Shown one piece after another: positions 1-6,240 of a stretch of 7,851 bases of DNA; within the stretch, counting starts at the first letter, position 1; every line of letters starts with the position of its first letter. Source of the DNA: Candidatus Krumholzibacteriia bacterium (GTDB taxonomy: Bacteria; Krumholzibacteriota; Krumholzibacteriia; LZORAL124-64-63). Under the pieces are notes generated by a model. The model ran no database searches. It was not told where the DNA came from and worked only from the letters and a program-made list of their open reading frames with translations. The stretch is taken from positions 1-7,851 of the forward strand of contig DAOWLV010000134.1 of NCBI GenBank assembly GCA_030643455.1, read 5' to 3'. A program made the translations under genes and the position numbers.

Positions 1-167
1 AGGAACACGGTCACCGAAAGGGCGAAGCTGACGCCCACCGCACCGCAGGCCAGCAGGCCGGCGATCTTTTTCGGCAACCGGCGGTTCAGGATTCCGCCGA
101 CCGCTGCCCCCAGCAAGGGCACCAGAACGATCCACCTCAGCAATGTTTCCGTCGTGTGGCTATCCAC
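1..167 (-). CDS. nuoL: NADH-quinone oxidoreductase subunit L, N-terminal fragment (runs off the window)
   Basis: Only the first 55 codons are present; the gene continues beyond base 1. The fragment begins VDSHTTETLLRWIVLVPLLG and continues through a short basic stretch (NRRLPKK, about residues 28-34) into a second hydrophobic segment. This is the usual pattern of the first two membrane helices of NuoL. NuoL is the most distal antiporter-like subunit of the complex I membrane arm. The GTG start at 167 is chosen because an in-frame TGA lies just upstream (180-182), no ATG is available nearby, and a GGAG at 175-178 sits 7 bases before it. The gene follows nuoK by 4 bases, so its translation is probably coupled to nuoK. 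The identification rests on position after nuoK plus the N-terminal pattern. The catalytic lysines and glutamates of NuoL lie outside the window and cannot be checked. Confidence 0.87.
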   Translation of the reverse strand, partial: MDSHTTETLLRWIVLVPLLGAAVGGILNRRLPKKIAGLLACGAVGVSFALSVTVF

Positions 168-171
168 TGCG

Positions 172-477
172 TTACTCCATCAGGGCTTTGAGGTCATCGA
201 CATTGACTGTGCGGCGGCGGCGGTAGATCTCCACCAGGATGGCCAGACCGATGGCCGCTTCGGCGGCCGCGACCGCGAAATTCATCAGGACGAACACGTG
301 TCCGTCCGCGTTGGCGTGAAACCGGCTGTAGGCCGCGAACACGATGTTCACCGAACTGAGCATCAGCTCTACGCACATCAGCATCACGATGGCGTTGCGC
401 CGTACGATGAACCCGACCATCCCGGTCAGGAACACCGTCATGGCCAGCAGGAGGTAGTGGGTCAGGGTTATTTCCAC
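172..477 (-). CDS. nuoK: NADH-quinone oxidoreductase subunit K
   Basis: Small membrane subunit of complex I, homologous to MrpC and mitochondrial ND4L, in the membrane arm next to NuoJ and NuoA. It is 101 residues, the normal family length, with three predicted membrane helices at about 7-26, 29-50 and 61-84. The two membrane-buried glutamates of the proton-transfer axis are present: E37 in MCVELMLSSVN and E73 in the signature VAAAEAAIGLAIL (they correspond to E36 and E72 of E. coli). The C-terminus ends with the typical TVNVDDLKALM. The start is GTG at 477, with AGGA at 485-488 spaced 7 bases away. The coding region overlaps the last 10 bases of nuoJ in a different frame, which implies translational coupling. 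Confidence 0.97.
   Translation of the reverse strand: MEITLTHYLLLAMTVFLTGMVGFIVRRNAIVMLMCVELMLSSVNIVFAAYSRFHANADGHVFVLMNFAVAAAEAAIGLAILVEIYRRRRTVNVDDLKALME
175..178 (-). promoter_or_regulatory. ribosome binding site for the GTG start of nuoL
   Basis: GGAG in the transcribed strand, formed by the last sense codons of nuoK and placed 7 bases before the GTG at 167. It supports that start because no ATG is available in the short junction. Confidence 0.6.
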
Positions 478-983
478 GGCAGTTTCCTTTCATCCTTGCC
501 CAGGGCCAGGGCGCCGATGATGGCGACCAGCAGGACGATGGAAATCAATTCGAAGGCCAGGAGATATTTTCCAAGGAGCAGTTCCGCCACGTGCACCGGC
601 GACCCGAACTCTTCAGGAACTGCTCCGCCCATCCCCGTCAAGCCGTTCCGCTTGACATAACCGATGATCATGACCACGACCGCCAGGGGCGGGACCGCCA
701 CCGCGGGCCACAACGGCAGGGCCAACCGTTTCCGGTCATCTTCGAGCACCGGGCCCTGCAGCATCATGATCACGAACAGGAACAGCACCATGATGGCGCC
801 GGCGTAGACCAGGATCTGCATGACCGCCAGAAAGGGGGCAGACAGCAGGGCGAAGATGCCCGCGGCGCTGATGAAGGCGAAGATCAGCCAAACCGCCGAG
901 ACCACGGCGCTGCGCTGGACCACCATCATCAGGCCGCCGAAGACCATCAGGCCGCCGCAAACCCAGAACAGAATACCTTCCAT
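468..983 (-). CDS. nuoJ: NADH-quinone oxidoreductase subunit J
   Basis: Membrane subunit of complex I, homologous to mitochondrial ND6. It is 171 residues, near the usual 165-200, with five predicted membrane helices at about 4-22, 26-48, 53-75, 90-109 and 139-162. The family signature MQILVYAGAIMVLFLFVIMM spans residues 55-74. It covers the third helix, where a pi-bulge forms and a conserved tyrosine (Y60 here) lies. This helix is thought to switch conformation and link the quinone chamber to the proton pumps. The last helix carries the common FELISIVLLVAIIGALALG pattern. The ATG at 983 has AAAGG at 990-994, 6 bases upstream. A 37-base gap separates it from nuoI, the longest in the window, and the gene ends by overlapping nuoK. 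Confidence 0.96.
   Translation of the reverse strand: MEGILFWVCGGLMVFGGLMMVVQRSAVVSAVWLIFAFISAAGIFALLSAPFLAVMQILVYAGAIMVLFLFVIMMLQGPVLEDDRKRLALPLWPAVAVPPLAVVVMIIGYVKRNGLTGMGGAVPEEFGSPVHVAELLLGKYLLAFELISIVLLVAIIGALALGKDERKLPWK
485..488 (-). promoter_or_regulatory. ribosome binding site for the GTG start of nuoK
   Basis: AGGA in the transcribed strand within AAAGGAAA, inside the last codons of nuoJ and 7 bases before the GTG at 477. It supports the GTG start, which gives the standard MEITLTHYL N-terminus. Confidence 0.6.
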
Positions 984-1005
984 GTCGAGCCTTTCACCTA
1001 TTCAA

Positions 1006-1026
1006 CTCCGACCCCGCGGGTCAGAG
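1006..1026 (-). other. possible intercistronic RNA hairpin at the nuoI stop codon
   Basis: In the transcribed strand the arm CTCTGACCC (1026-1018) can pair with GGGTCGGAG (1014-1006) around a GCG loop. This gives nine pairs including one G-U, seen directly in the sequence. The 5' arm contains the nuoI stop codon. The following bases begin TTGAAT, so there is no U-tract and it does not look like a Rho-independent terminator. The nuoJ Shine-Dalgarno at 990-994 lies outside the stem and is not sequestered by it. A role in mRNA stability or in the relative expression of nuoI and nuoJ is inference only. Confidence 0.4.
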
Positions 1027-1527
1027 GGTCCCGTCGGTGTGGTTGTCCAGGAGGAACTCCTTGTCGACAATGAATTTTTCGCGGCTGTCCGCGGCGATCT
1101 CGTAGATTCCGGTATCGAGGCGGATGGCATCGCACGGACAAGCTTCTTCGCACAGCCCGCAGTAGACGCAGCGCAACAGGTCGATCTCGAAGGAAATCGG
1201 GTATTTTTCGATCTTCGGATCGGGATGCTCGGCCCCCACGATGGTGATGCAATCGGCCGGACAGTAGGTCGAACACATCTGGCAGGCCACGCATACCGGC
1301 GAACCGTCCTGGCGTTGCATCAGGCGGTGGCGGCCTCGGAAACGATCCCCGTACACCCGCTTCTCCTCGGGATACTGCATGGTGGGCATCTGGTCGGTAT
1401 GGAGAATGTTCCACACCAGGTGCTTGGCCGTCACCCCCAGGCCCCGCAACACTTCCCACAGGTAGATCGAGTCGCGGAACGACCGTTTCTTGTCGCAGGA
1501 CCCCTTGGGCAAACCTTCGAAACTCAT
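1021..1527 (-). CDS. nuoI: NADH-quinone oxidoreductase subunit I (2 x [4Fe-4S] ferredoxin-like)
   Basis: Peripheral-arm subunit that carries electrons from NuoG towards the terminal cluster in NuoB. The 168-residue product contains two classic 4Fe-4S motifs: C79-x2-C82-x2-C85-x3-C89-P, and C120-x2-C123-x2-C126-x3-C130-P. These correspond to clusters N6a and N6b. Extra cysteines occur at 93 (CPADC, also seen in E. coli NuoI) and at 132 (CPCDAI, where valine or threonine is more usual). The amphipathic N-terminal part (about 18-45) fits the family's membrane-surface contact. The ATG at 1527 is preferred because GAGGAG lies at 1532-1537 just before it. A TTG at 1548 would add seven residues and overlap nuoH by 8 bases, but it has no comparable ribosome site. 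The stop of nuoH is 13 bases upstream of the chosen start. Confidence 0.95.
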   Translation of the reverse strand: MSFEGLPKGSCDKKRSFRDSIYLWEVLRGLGVTAKHLVWNILHTDQMPTMQYPEEKRVYGDRFRGRHRLMQRQDGSPVCVACQMCSTYCPADCITIVGAEHPDPKIEKYPISFEIDLLRCVYCGLCEEACPCDAIRLDTGIYEIAADSREKFIVDKEFLLDNHTDGTL

Positions 1528-1531
1528 GGCA

Positions 1532-1537
1532 CTCCTC
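1532..1537 (-). promoter_or_regulatory. ribosome binding site deciding the nuoI start
   Basis: GAGGAG in the transcribed strand, four bases before the ATG at 1527 (six bases if only GAGG pairs). It overlaps no coding sequence, falling in the 13-base gap after nuoH, and favours this ATG over the TTG at 1548. Confidence 0.7.
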
Positions 1538-1540
1538 GTA

Positions 1541-2812
1541 TCAGACAATCGCCATCACCAGCGCGGTGACCACCAGATTGGCCAGGCCCAGGGGCAGCCA
1601 GACCTTCCAGCCGAGACGCATCAACTGGTCGTAACGGAACCGGGGCAGCGTCCAGCGGACCCAGATGAACAGCCAGGCGAAGAACACGACCTTGGCCACG
1701 AAGGCCATGATCTGCAACACGGAGGCGACCAGGTCCGCCCCGACCGGGCCGATGGTCCAGGGTTTGAGGACCAGGCCCGCCAGCGCAGCCACCGCCACCA
1801 GCACCCACAAGCCGCCGCCGAGAACGGGCTCGCGGTCGCGAGCGTCGCCGAACTTGCCCTTCTCCTTCTGGGCGCGCCTGAAGAACAGCATCGCGATCAG
1901 AAGGGAAACCGCCGCCACCCCGATCAGCTTGAGGGTCAGGATCAGGCCGGCGTGGGCCTCGATCAACGGCCGGGGCAGCCAGGGAATCTGGTAGCCGCCG
2001 AAATACAGGGTCGCGATGAGGGCCGCCCCAACCACCATGTGTGCGTATTCTGCCATGAAGAACAGGGCGAATTTCATGGAGCTGTATTCGAGATGGAAAC
2101 CGGCCACGATCTCTGAATCCGCTTCGGGCAGGTCGAAGGGGTTCCGGTTGGTCTCGGCGAACACCGCGACAATGAAGAGGATGAATCCCAGGGGCTGGAC
2201 CACGACGCCCCACTTGGGCAGGAAGCCCAAGACCAGGTCGCCCTGACCCGCCACTATGTCGGTGATCCGCAGACTCGAAAAGACCAGGATCAACCCCATC
2301 AGGGCCAGGCCCATGCTGATTTCGTAACTGATCATCTGCGAGGCGGCGCGGATGCCGCCCAGGAAGGTGAACTTGTTGTTGCCCGACCAGCCGGCAAGGA
2401 CCACGCCATAGGTGGCCAGGCTGGCGATGGCCAGGACGTACAGCAGGCCCACGCTGAGATCGGCCGCAACCAGCGGCACCTTGCGTCCGGCCACGGTGAG
2501 ATGATCGCCGAAGGGTATCACCGCGTAGGTACTCAAGGCGACGGTCATCACCAGCCACGGCGCCATGTTGTACAGGGCTTTGTGCCGGTTGGCCGGGGTG
2601 ACGTCCTCCTTGAACAGGAGCTTGAAGACGTCGGCTATCGGATGGACCAGCCCTGCCAACCTGACGCCCCCGATGGAGGCCCGGTTGGGGCCGGTCCGAT
2701 CCTGGATGAAGGCGGCTCCCTTGCGCTCCATCCAGATCAAGACCACCACCAGGCCCATGATGAGCACGAAGAAGAACAAAATCTTGGCGAGTGTGTCGAG
2801 AACGATGATCAT
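1541..2812 (-). CDS. nuoH: NADH-quinone oxidoreductase subunit H, enlarged form
   Basis: Membrane subunit (ND1 homologue) that forms the roof of the quinone chamber and joins the peripheral and membrane arms. Family motifs are clear: ERKGAAFIQDRTGPNR at 29-44, AGWSGNNKFTFLGGIRAASQ at 140-159, NPFDLPEADSE at 224-234 followed by GFHLEYSSMKFALFF (about 238-252), and RYDQLMRLGWKVWLPL at 393-408. The acidic residues of the loop (E230, E234, E242) that line the quinone and proton path are kept. The protein is 423 residues, against about 325 in E. coli. Nearly all the excess is one insertion of roughly 86 residues between the sixth and seventh canonical helices (about 285-365). It holds two extra hydrophobic segments (about 289-311 and 334-350) separated by a charged linker (RRAQKEKGKFGDARDREP). 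Ten membrane helices are therefore predicted instead of eight. The ATG start overlaps the nuoG stop as ATGA. GGGGGTG just upstream is a modest ribosome site. Confidence 0.96.
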   Translation of the reverse strand: MIIVLDTLAKILFFFVLIMGLVVVLIWMERKGAAFIQDRTGPNRASIGGVRLAGLVHPIADVFKLLFKEDVTPANRHKALYNMAPWLVMTVALSTYAVIPFGDHLTVAGRKVPLVAADLSVGLLYVLAIASLATYGVVLAGWSGNNKFTFLGGIRAASQMISYEISMGLALMGLILVFSSLRITDIVAGQGDLVLGFLPKWGVVVQPLGFILFIVAVFAETNRNPFDLPEADSEIVAGFHLEYSSMKFALFFMAEYAHMVVGAALIATLYFGGYQIPWLPRPLIEAHAGLILTLKLIGVAAVSLLIAMLFFRRAQKEKGKFGDARDREPVLGGGLWVLVAVAALAGLVLKPWTIGPVGADLVASVLQIMAFVAKVVFFAWLFIWVRWTLPRFRYDQLMRLGWKVWLPLGLANLVVTALVMAIV

Positions 2813-4341
2813 CGGGCTTCACCCCCGGGCAAGAATCCTCTTACCGGCAGTTTGTTCAGGTCAACATCAACCGCGACAGCTCCGGCCAGATCACTACGGA
2901 CGGCCTTGAGGCTGCCGGGAACATCCGGCCTTTCACAGGCCGTCATCAGTTCGGCCAGGATTCGCCAATCCTCGCGGGCGTTGCCGTGCCGGGCCACCGC
3001 CTGCTTGAATTCCTGCAGGCGTCCGTTCCGGTTCACGAAGATCCCCGCTTTTTCCGCCCACATGGCTCCGGGGATAACCACCTTGGCCAGCCCAGCGGTT
3101 TCATCGCCGTGGGTGCCTATGTAGATGACAGAATCCTTTTCTCCCAGGGCGGCGGCCACCTGGGGATCCGCGGCGGGATCGCCCCCGAGAATGAGGACAG
3201 GCCCGGAGGATCTCTTGATCAGGTCGGCCAGCGCCGGACCATCGTGCTGGGCGACACCCAGCATCTCGAGCCCCCGGCGGTTGGGAGTCCGGTCGGCATC
3301 CAGCAGGAGGTCATCCGCGTCCCCATGATCACTGCCGGCCAGGCCGCCGCTCAGGGGCGCATCCTTGGCCAGGGCTTTCAGCAGGTGCAACTCCTCCAGG
3401 CTCTGGTGTGGGCTGCCGACCACCAGGCCAAAGCCACCGGCACCCACCAGATTGGCCAGCGTTCCGGTCACACCGGCCCAGGTTTCGGTCCGGCCATCGA
3501 CTGACGGATCGCCGAGGCGGGTTTCATCGTGGACCGCTTTGTAGGTCATGCGGCCCTTGTCGCACATCCAGCGTCCGTTCACTTCGGGATTGTATCGTGG
3601 CTTGAGCCGGTAGATGCGGCCGGCTTCATGGTCGATCCGCACGTTGCAGCCGGTCGCGCAACCGGGGCAAATACTGTCGGCGGCCTTGAGCATCCAGACC
3701 CGTTTCTGGAAACGGAAATCACGGCTGGTCAGAGCGCCCACGGGACAGATATCCACTGTATTCATGCTGTAGTTGTTGTCCAGTTCCACGCCTGGGGCCG
3801 TCCCGATCCGGGCCTGGTCTCCGCGGTTGAAGATGCCCAGCTCGCCGGTGCCGGTCACCTCGGTGCAGAAGCGCACGCAGCGGGTGCACAGGACGCAGCG
3901 TTCCTGGTCGAGGATCACGTGGGGACCGATGACCTGGGCCTTGCCCTTGTGGACCTTGTCGTCCATCTCGACCTTGGTGTCATACAGGCCGTGGCTCATG
4001 TACTGGTTCTGCAGTCCGCATTCCCCGGCCTGGTCGCAGATTGGACAATCGACGGGATGGTTGATCAGGTGCATTTCCAGGATCTGGGTGGACGCCTTGG
4101 TGACCCTTTCGTTCCTGGTGTGAACCACCATGCCGTCACGCACACCCGTGTTGCAGGCTATTGTCAGTTTGGGCATGCCCTCCACCTCGACCTGGCACAG
4201 CCGGCAGACACCGGCGATGGACAGGTCCGGGTGGTAACAGAAGTGGGGCAGATCTTCGCCCCGGGCGTCCCGGCAGGCATCGAAGAGGCTGCTTCCGTCG
4301 GGAACCTCGATCTCCTTGCCGTCGATGGTCAGTTTGGCCAT
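2809..4341 (-). CDS. nuoG: NADH-quinone oxidoreductase subunit G, short form with N7 motif
   Basis: Largest Fe-S subunit of the NADH module; it carries electrons from NuoF to NuoI. In the 510-residue product, the N-terminal ferredoxin domain binds [2Fe-2S] N1b through C35, C46, C49 and C63. The His-Cys site for N5 is H95-x3-C99-x2-C102-x5-C108. The N4 motif is C149-x2-C152-x2-C155, with C199 in CPVG. A further C225-x2-C228-x3-C232-x27-C260 has the spacing of the N7 site in E. coli, a cluster missing from mitochondrial complex I. The remainder (about 265-510) resembles the molybdopterin-oxidoreductase fold, with PVLILGGDP, VVIPGAMWAEKAGIFVNRNG and a GNAREDWRILAEL tail. It is much shorter than in E. 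coli (908 residues in total) or Thermus (783). The ATG at 4341 is favoured by AGGAG at 4350-4354, 8 bases upstream. A GTG at 4350 overlapping the nuoF stop (GTGA) would add three residues. Confidence 0.95.
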   Translation of the reverse strand: MAKLTIDGKEIEVPDGSSLFDACRDARGEDLPHFCYHPDLSIAGVCRLCQVEVEGMPKLTIACNTGVRDGMVVHTRNERVTKASTQILEMHLINHPVDCPICDQAGECGLQNQYMSHGLYDTKVEMDDKVHKGKAQVIGPHVILDQERCVLCTRCVRFCTEVTGTGELGIFNRGDQARIGTAPGVELDNNYSMNTVDICPVGALTSRDFRFQKRVWMLKAADSICPGCATGCNVRIDHEAGRIYRLKPRYNPEVNGRWMCDKGRMTYKAVHDETRLGDPSVDGRTETWAGVTGTLANLVGAGGFGLVVGSPHQSLEELHLLKALAKDAPLSGGLAGSDHGDADDLLLDADRTPNRRGLEMLGVAQHDGPALADLIKRSSGPVLILGGDPAADPQVAAALGEKDSVIYIGTHGDETAGLAKVVIPGAMWAEKAGIFVNRNGRLQEFKQAVARHGNAREDWRILAELMTACERPDVPGSLKAVRSDLAGAVAVDVDLNKLPVRGFLPGGEAR

Positions 4342-4346
4342 TCCTG

Positions 4347-5651
4347 TCACTCCTGCTCACCCCGCGGCCAGCGGCTGACTGGCTCGGCCGGCGCGGTTTC
4401 CTGGATGAGGGCTTCGAATTCGGGGCGGAACTTGTCGATGAAACTGCGCATGGGCATGACCGCGGCGTCGGCCAGCGGGCAGATGGTCAGGCCGGCCATT
4501 CCGTCACACACGTGGCCGAGCAGGTCGATATCGGCAGCGGTGCCTTCCCCCCGCCGCAGTTTCTTGACGATCTTGTGCAGCCAACCCGTGCCTTCCCGGC
4601 AGGGGGTGCACTGGCCACATGATTCGTCGAAATAGAAGTGCATCAGCACCTGGATCAGTTCGACCATGTCGCTGCTCTGGGGAATCACGATCATGCCGCC
4701 GGAACCCAGCATGGTGCCGGCGTTGGCCAGGGACTCGTAATCGAGGTTGCAGTTCATGATCTCGGCCGCAGGCAAAACCGGGACCGAGCTCCCCCCCACG
4801 ATGACGGCTTTCAACTCCTCACCGTCGACCATGCCGCCCAGATAGTCGTGGAAGAACTCGCGGAAGGCCATGCCCAGCGGGATTTCATAGACTCCTGGTT
4901 TCTTCACGGGGCCGCTGACGGACCAGAGTTTGGTGCCACAGGATTTTTCGGTCCCGAACTTCTTGTAGGCCTCTGCCCCGTAATTGATGATATAGGGCAC
5001 CGAGGCCACCGACTCGACGTTGTTGACGATGGTCGGTTTGTCCAGGAATCCGGACACGGCAGGAAAGGGCGGCTTGATCTTCGGCTGGCCCTTGAGACCT
5101 TCCACCGAGTTGATCAGGCCGGTCTCTTCGCCACAGATGTAGGCGCCGGCCCCCTTGTGGACGATGACCTCGAGGTCGAACCCGCTGCCCAGGATGTTCT
5201 TGCCCAGATAACCCGCGGCATAGGCCTCGTCGACAGCGGCCTGGACCCGATCCACCAGCCAGCCGAATTCGCCGCGGATGTAGATGAAGGCCAGCTTGGC
5301 CTGCACCGCGAAGCAGCTGATGATGGTTCCTTCGAGGGTCTGGTGCGGATCATAGTCCAGCAGATACCGGTCCTTGAAGGTACCCGGTTCGCTTTCGTCG
5401 GCATTGACGAAGAAGTAGACTTCCTCGGAACCCTCGGGCACGAAGCCCCACTTGACGCCGGTGGGGAAACCCGCGCCGCCACGGCCTCGCAACCCGGCGT
5501 CCTTCACCACGTCCCGGATCTCTTTGGGTTTCAGGCTGGTCAGTGCCATGCGTAGGGCCTTGTAGCCCCCATCGGCTTCGTAAACCGACAACAGGTGACC
5601 GTCCGGCCTGTCGAAACGCTTCGAGAGAATTTTGTAGTCGCTTGGGCTCAA
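4347..5651 (-). CDS. nuoF: NADH-quinone oxidoreductase subunit F (FMN and NADH-binding)
   Basis: Entry subunit of complex I. It binds NADH and FMN and passes electrons to [4Fe-4S] cluster N3. It is 434 residues, close to 445 in E. coli. The FMN and NADH region shows GRGGAGFPTGVKW (56-68), NADESEPGTFKDR (83-95) and GAGAYICGEETGLINS (167-182). N3 ligands are C345, C348 and C351 in ESCGQCTPCREG, plus C391 in TICPLAD. Glycine 178 in GEETGLINS replaces the alanine that is usual at this position next to the nucleotide site. The start is TTG at 5651. It overlaps the nuoE stop as TTGA and has a strong GGAGGAG upstream. The next ATG (codon 36) would remove conserved N-terminal sequence (SVYEADGGYKALRMALTSL), so TTG is well supported. 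The tail after about residue 415 is variable and Pro/Glu/Arg-rich. Confidence 0.97.
   Translation of the reverse strand: MSPSDYKILSKRFDRPDGHLLSVYEADGGYKALRMALTSLKPKEIRDVVKDAGLRGRGGAGFPTGVKWGFVPEGSEEVYFFVNADESEPGTFKDRYLLDYDPHQTLEGTIISCFAVQAKLAFIYIRGEFGWLVDRVQAAVDEAYAAGYLGKNILGSGFDLEVIVHKGAGAYICGEETGLINSVEGLKGQPKIKPPFPAVSGFLDKPTIVNNVESVASVPYIINYGAEAYKKFGTEKSCGTKLWSVSGPVKKPGVYEIPLGMAFREFFHDYLGGMVDGEELKAVIVGGSSVPVLPAAEIMNCNLDYESLANAGTMLGSGGMIVIPQSSDMVELIQVLMHFYFDESCGQCTPCREGTGWLHKIVKKLRRGEGTAADIDLLGHVCDGMAGLTICPLADAAVMPMRSFIDKFRPEFEALIQETAPAEPVSRWPRGEQE
4350..4354 (-). promoter_or_regulatory. ribosome binding site deciding the nuoG start
   Basis: AGGAG in the transcribed strand, inside the last codons of nuoF and 8 bases before the ATG at 4341. 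The alternative GTG at 4350 uses the last base of this same motif, so AGGA would directly abut it. That spacing is poor, so the ATG is preferred. Confidence 0.65.
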
Positions 5652-6205
5652 CTTGTCTCTCCTCCGGCCTGCGATTCACGGTCCGTGTCCGCCCGGGGCA
5701 CAACGCCCTTGCGCAGACTGTCCAGCAGATCATCGATTTTTTCGGATGTCAGATGCTCGTAGAGGTGCTTGCCGAGCTGAAGGCAGGGACCAAGGCCACA
5801 AGCACCGAGGCACTCGACACCTTCGAGGGCGAATTTCCGATCGGGCGTGGTCTCGCCCAGCCGGATGCCCAGCCTCTTCTCCAGATGGGCAATGACAGGG
5901 CGGGCCCCCATGACATGACAGCTGATATTGTGACAAACCTGAAGTGTGTATTCCGCTTGGGGTTCAGTGCGGAACATCGTGTAAAACGTCAACACTTCGT
6001 AAATCCGCGCCCGTGTCAACTCGAGCTTCCGGGTCAGGAAATCAACGCCGGCTTCGGACACGTGGCCGAATTCGTCCATGATCACCCAGATGCAGGGCAT
6101 CAGGGCGCTGGCCTTGGTCGGGTAGCGCCTGATCAGGGCATCGATCTGGCCCACACCCGCAGCAGACAGGGTAAATCCGGTCTGTTCATCCAATGGCTTG
6201 CTCAT
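5648..6205 (-). CDS. nuoE: NADH-quinone oxidoreductase subunit E ([2Fe-2S] N1a)
   Basis: Thioredoxin-like [2Fe-2S] subunit (24 kDa homologue) that pairs with NuoF and holds cluster N1a close to FMN. It is 185 residues long. The cluster ligands are C91-x4-C96-x35-C132-x3-C136, exactly the spacing of the E. coli protein. The helical N-terminal domain has the typical YPTKASALMPCIWVIMDEFG and ARIYEVLTFYTMFRTEP segments (about 29-48 and 67-82). The C-terminal part reads GVECLGACGLGPCLQLG, with an additional cysteine at 141. The last 15 residues are polar and variable. The ATG at 6205 is chosen, with GGAAGG at 6216-6221 ten bases upstream. A GTG at 6223 would add six residues but has no ribosome site. 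The nuoCD stop lies 31 bases upstream, and the nuoE stop overlaps the nuoF start. Confidence 0.95.
   Translation of the reverse strand: MSKPLDEQTGFTLSAAGVGQIDALIRRYPTKASALMPCIWVIMDEFGHVSEAGVDFLTRKLELTRARIYEVLTFYTMFRTEPQAEYTLQVCHNISCHVMGARPVIAHLEKRLGIRLGETTPDRKFALEGVECLGACGLGPCLQLGKHLYEHLTSEKIDDLLDSLRKGVVPRADTDRESQAGGETS
5659..5665 (-). promoter_or_regulatory. strong ribosome binding site for the TTG start of nuoF
   Basis: GGAGGAG in the transcribed strand, ending 7 bases before the TTG at 5651 and lying inside the 3' end of nuoE. It is the best Shine-Dalgarno match in the window and supports the rare start codon. Confidence 0.75.
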
Positions 6206-6240
6206 CGGCGGACAACCTTCCACGGGGAGCGGCCGTTCAT
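6202..6240 (-). CDS. possible 12-codon bridging mini-ORF between nuoCD and nuoE
   Basis: An ATG at 6240 overlaps the nuoCD stop as ATGA and opens a frame for MNGRSPWKVVRR. Its own TGA (6204-6202) overlaps the nuoE ATG (6205-6203), again as ATGA. The mini-ORF exactly spans the intercistronic gap. It has no convincing Shine-Dalgarno of its own. Such an arrangement could let a terminating ribosome re-initiate and deliver it to nuoE, but it could also be chance in so short a gap. No function is proposed for the peptide. Confidence 0.25.
   Translation of the reverse strand: MNGRSPWKVVRR

Noticed and set aside
1006..1026. Rho-independent terminator between nuoI and nuoJ
   Set aside because: A stem exists but no U-tract follows, and the downstream genes belong to the same complex, so termination here is unlikely.
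1546..1548. TTG as the start of nuoI
   Set aside because: It would add seven unconserved residues and overlap nuoH. The ATG at 1527 has a GAGGAG directly upstream.
1524..2822. A 432-codon minus-strand frame overlapping nuoH
   Set aside because: Out of frame with NuoH. The product is Arg/Gly/Pro-rich and lacks membrane segments, so it is a shadow of nuoH.
3529..5555. Two long plus-strand frames (368 and 305 codons) opposite nuoG and nuoF
   Set aside because: Same pattern of GC-driven antisense frames. The minus-strand proteins carry all the expected cofactor motifs, while these have none.
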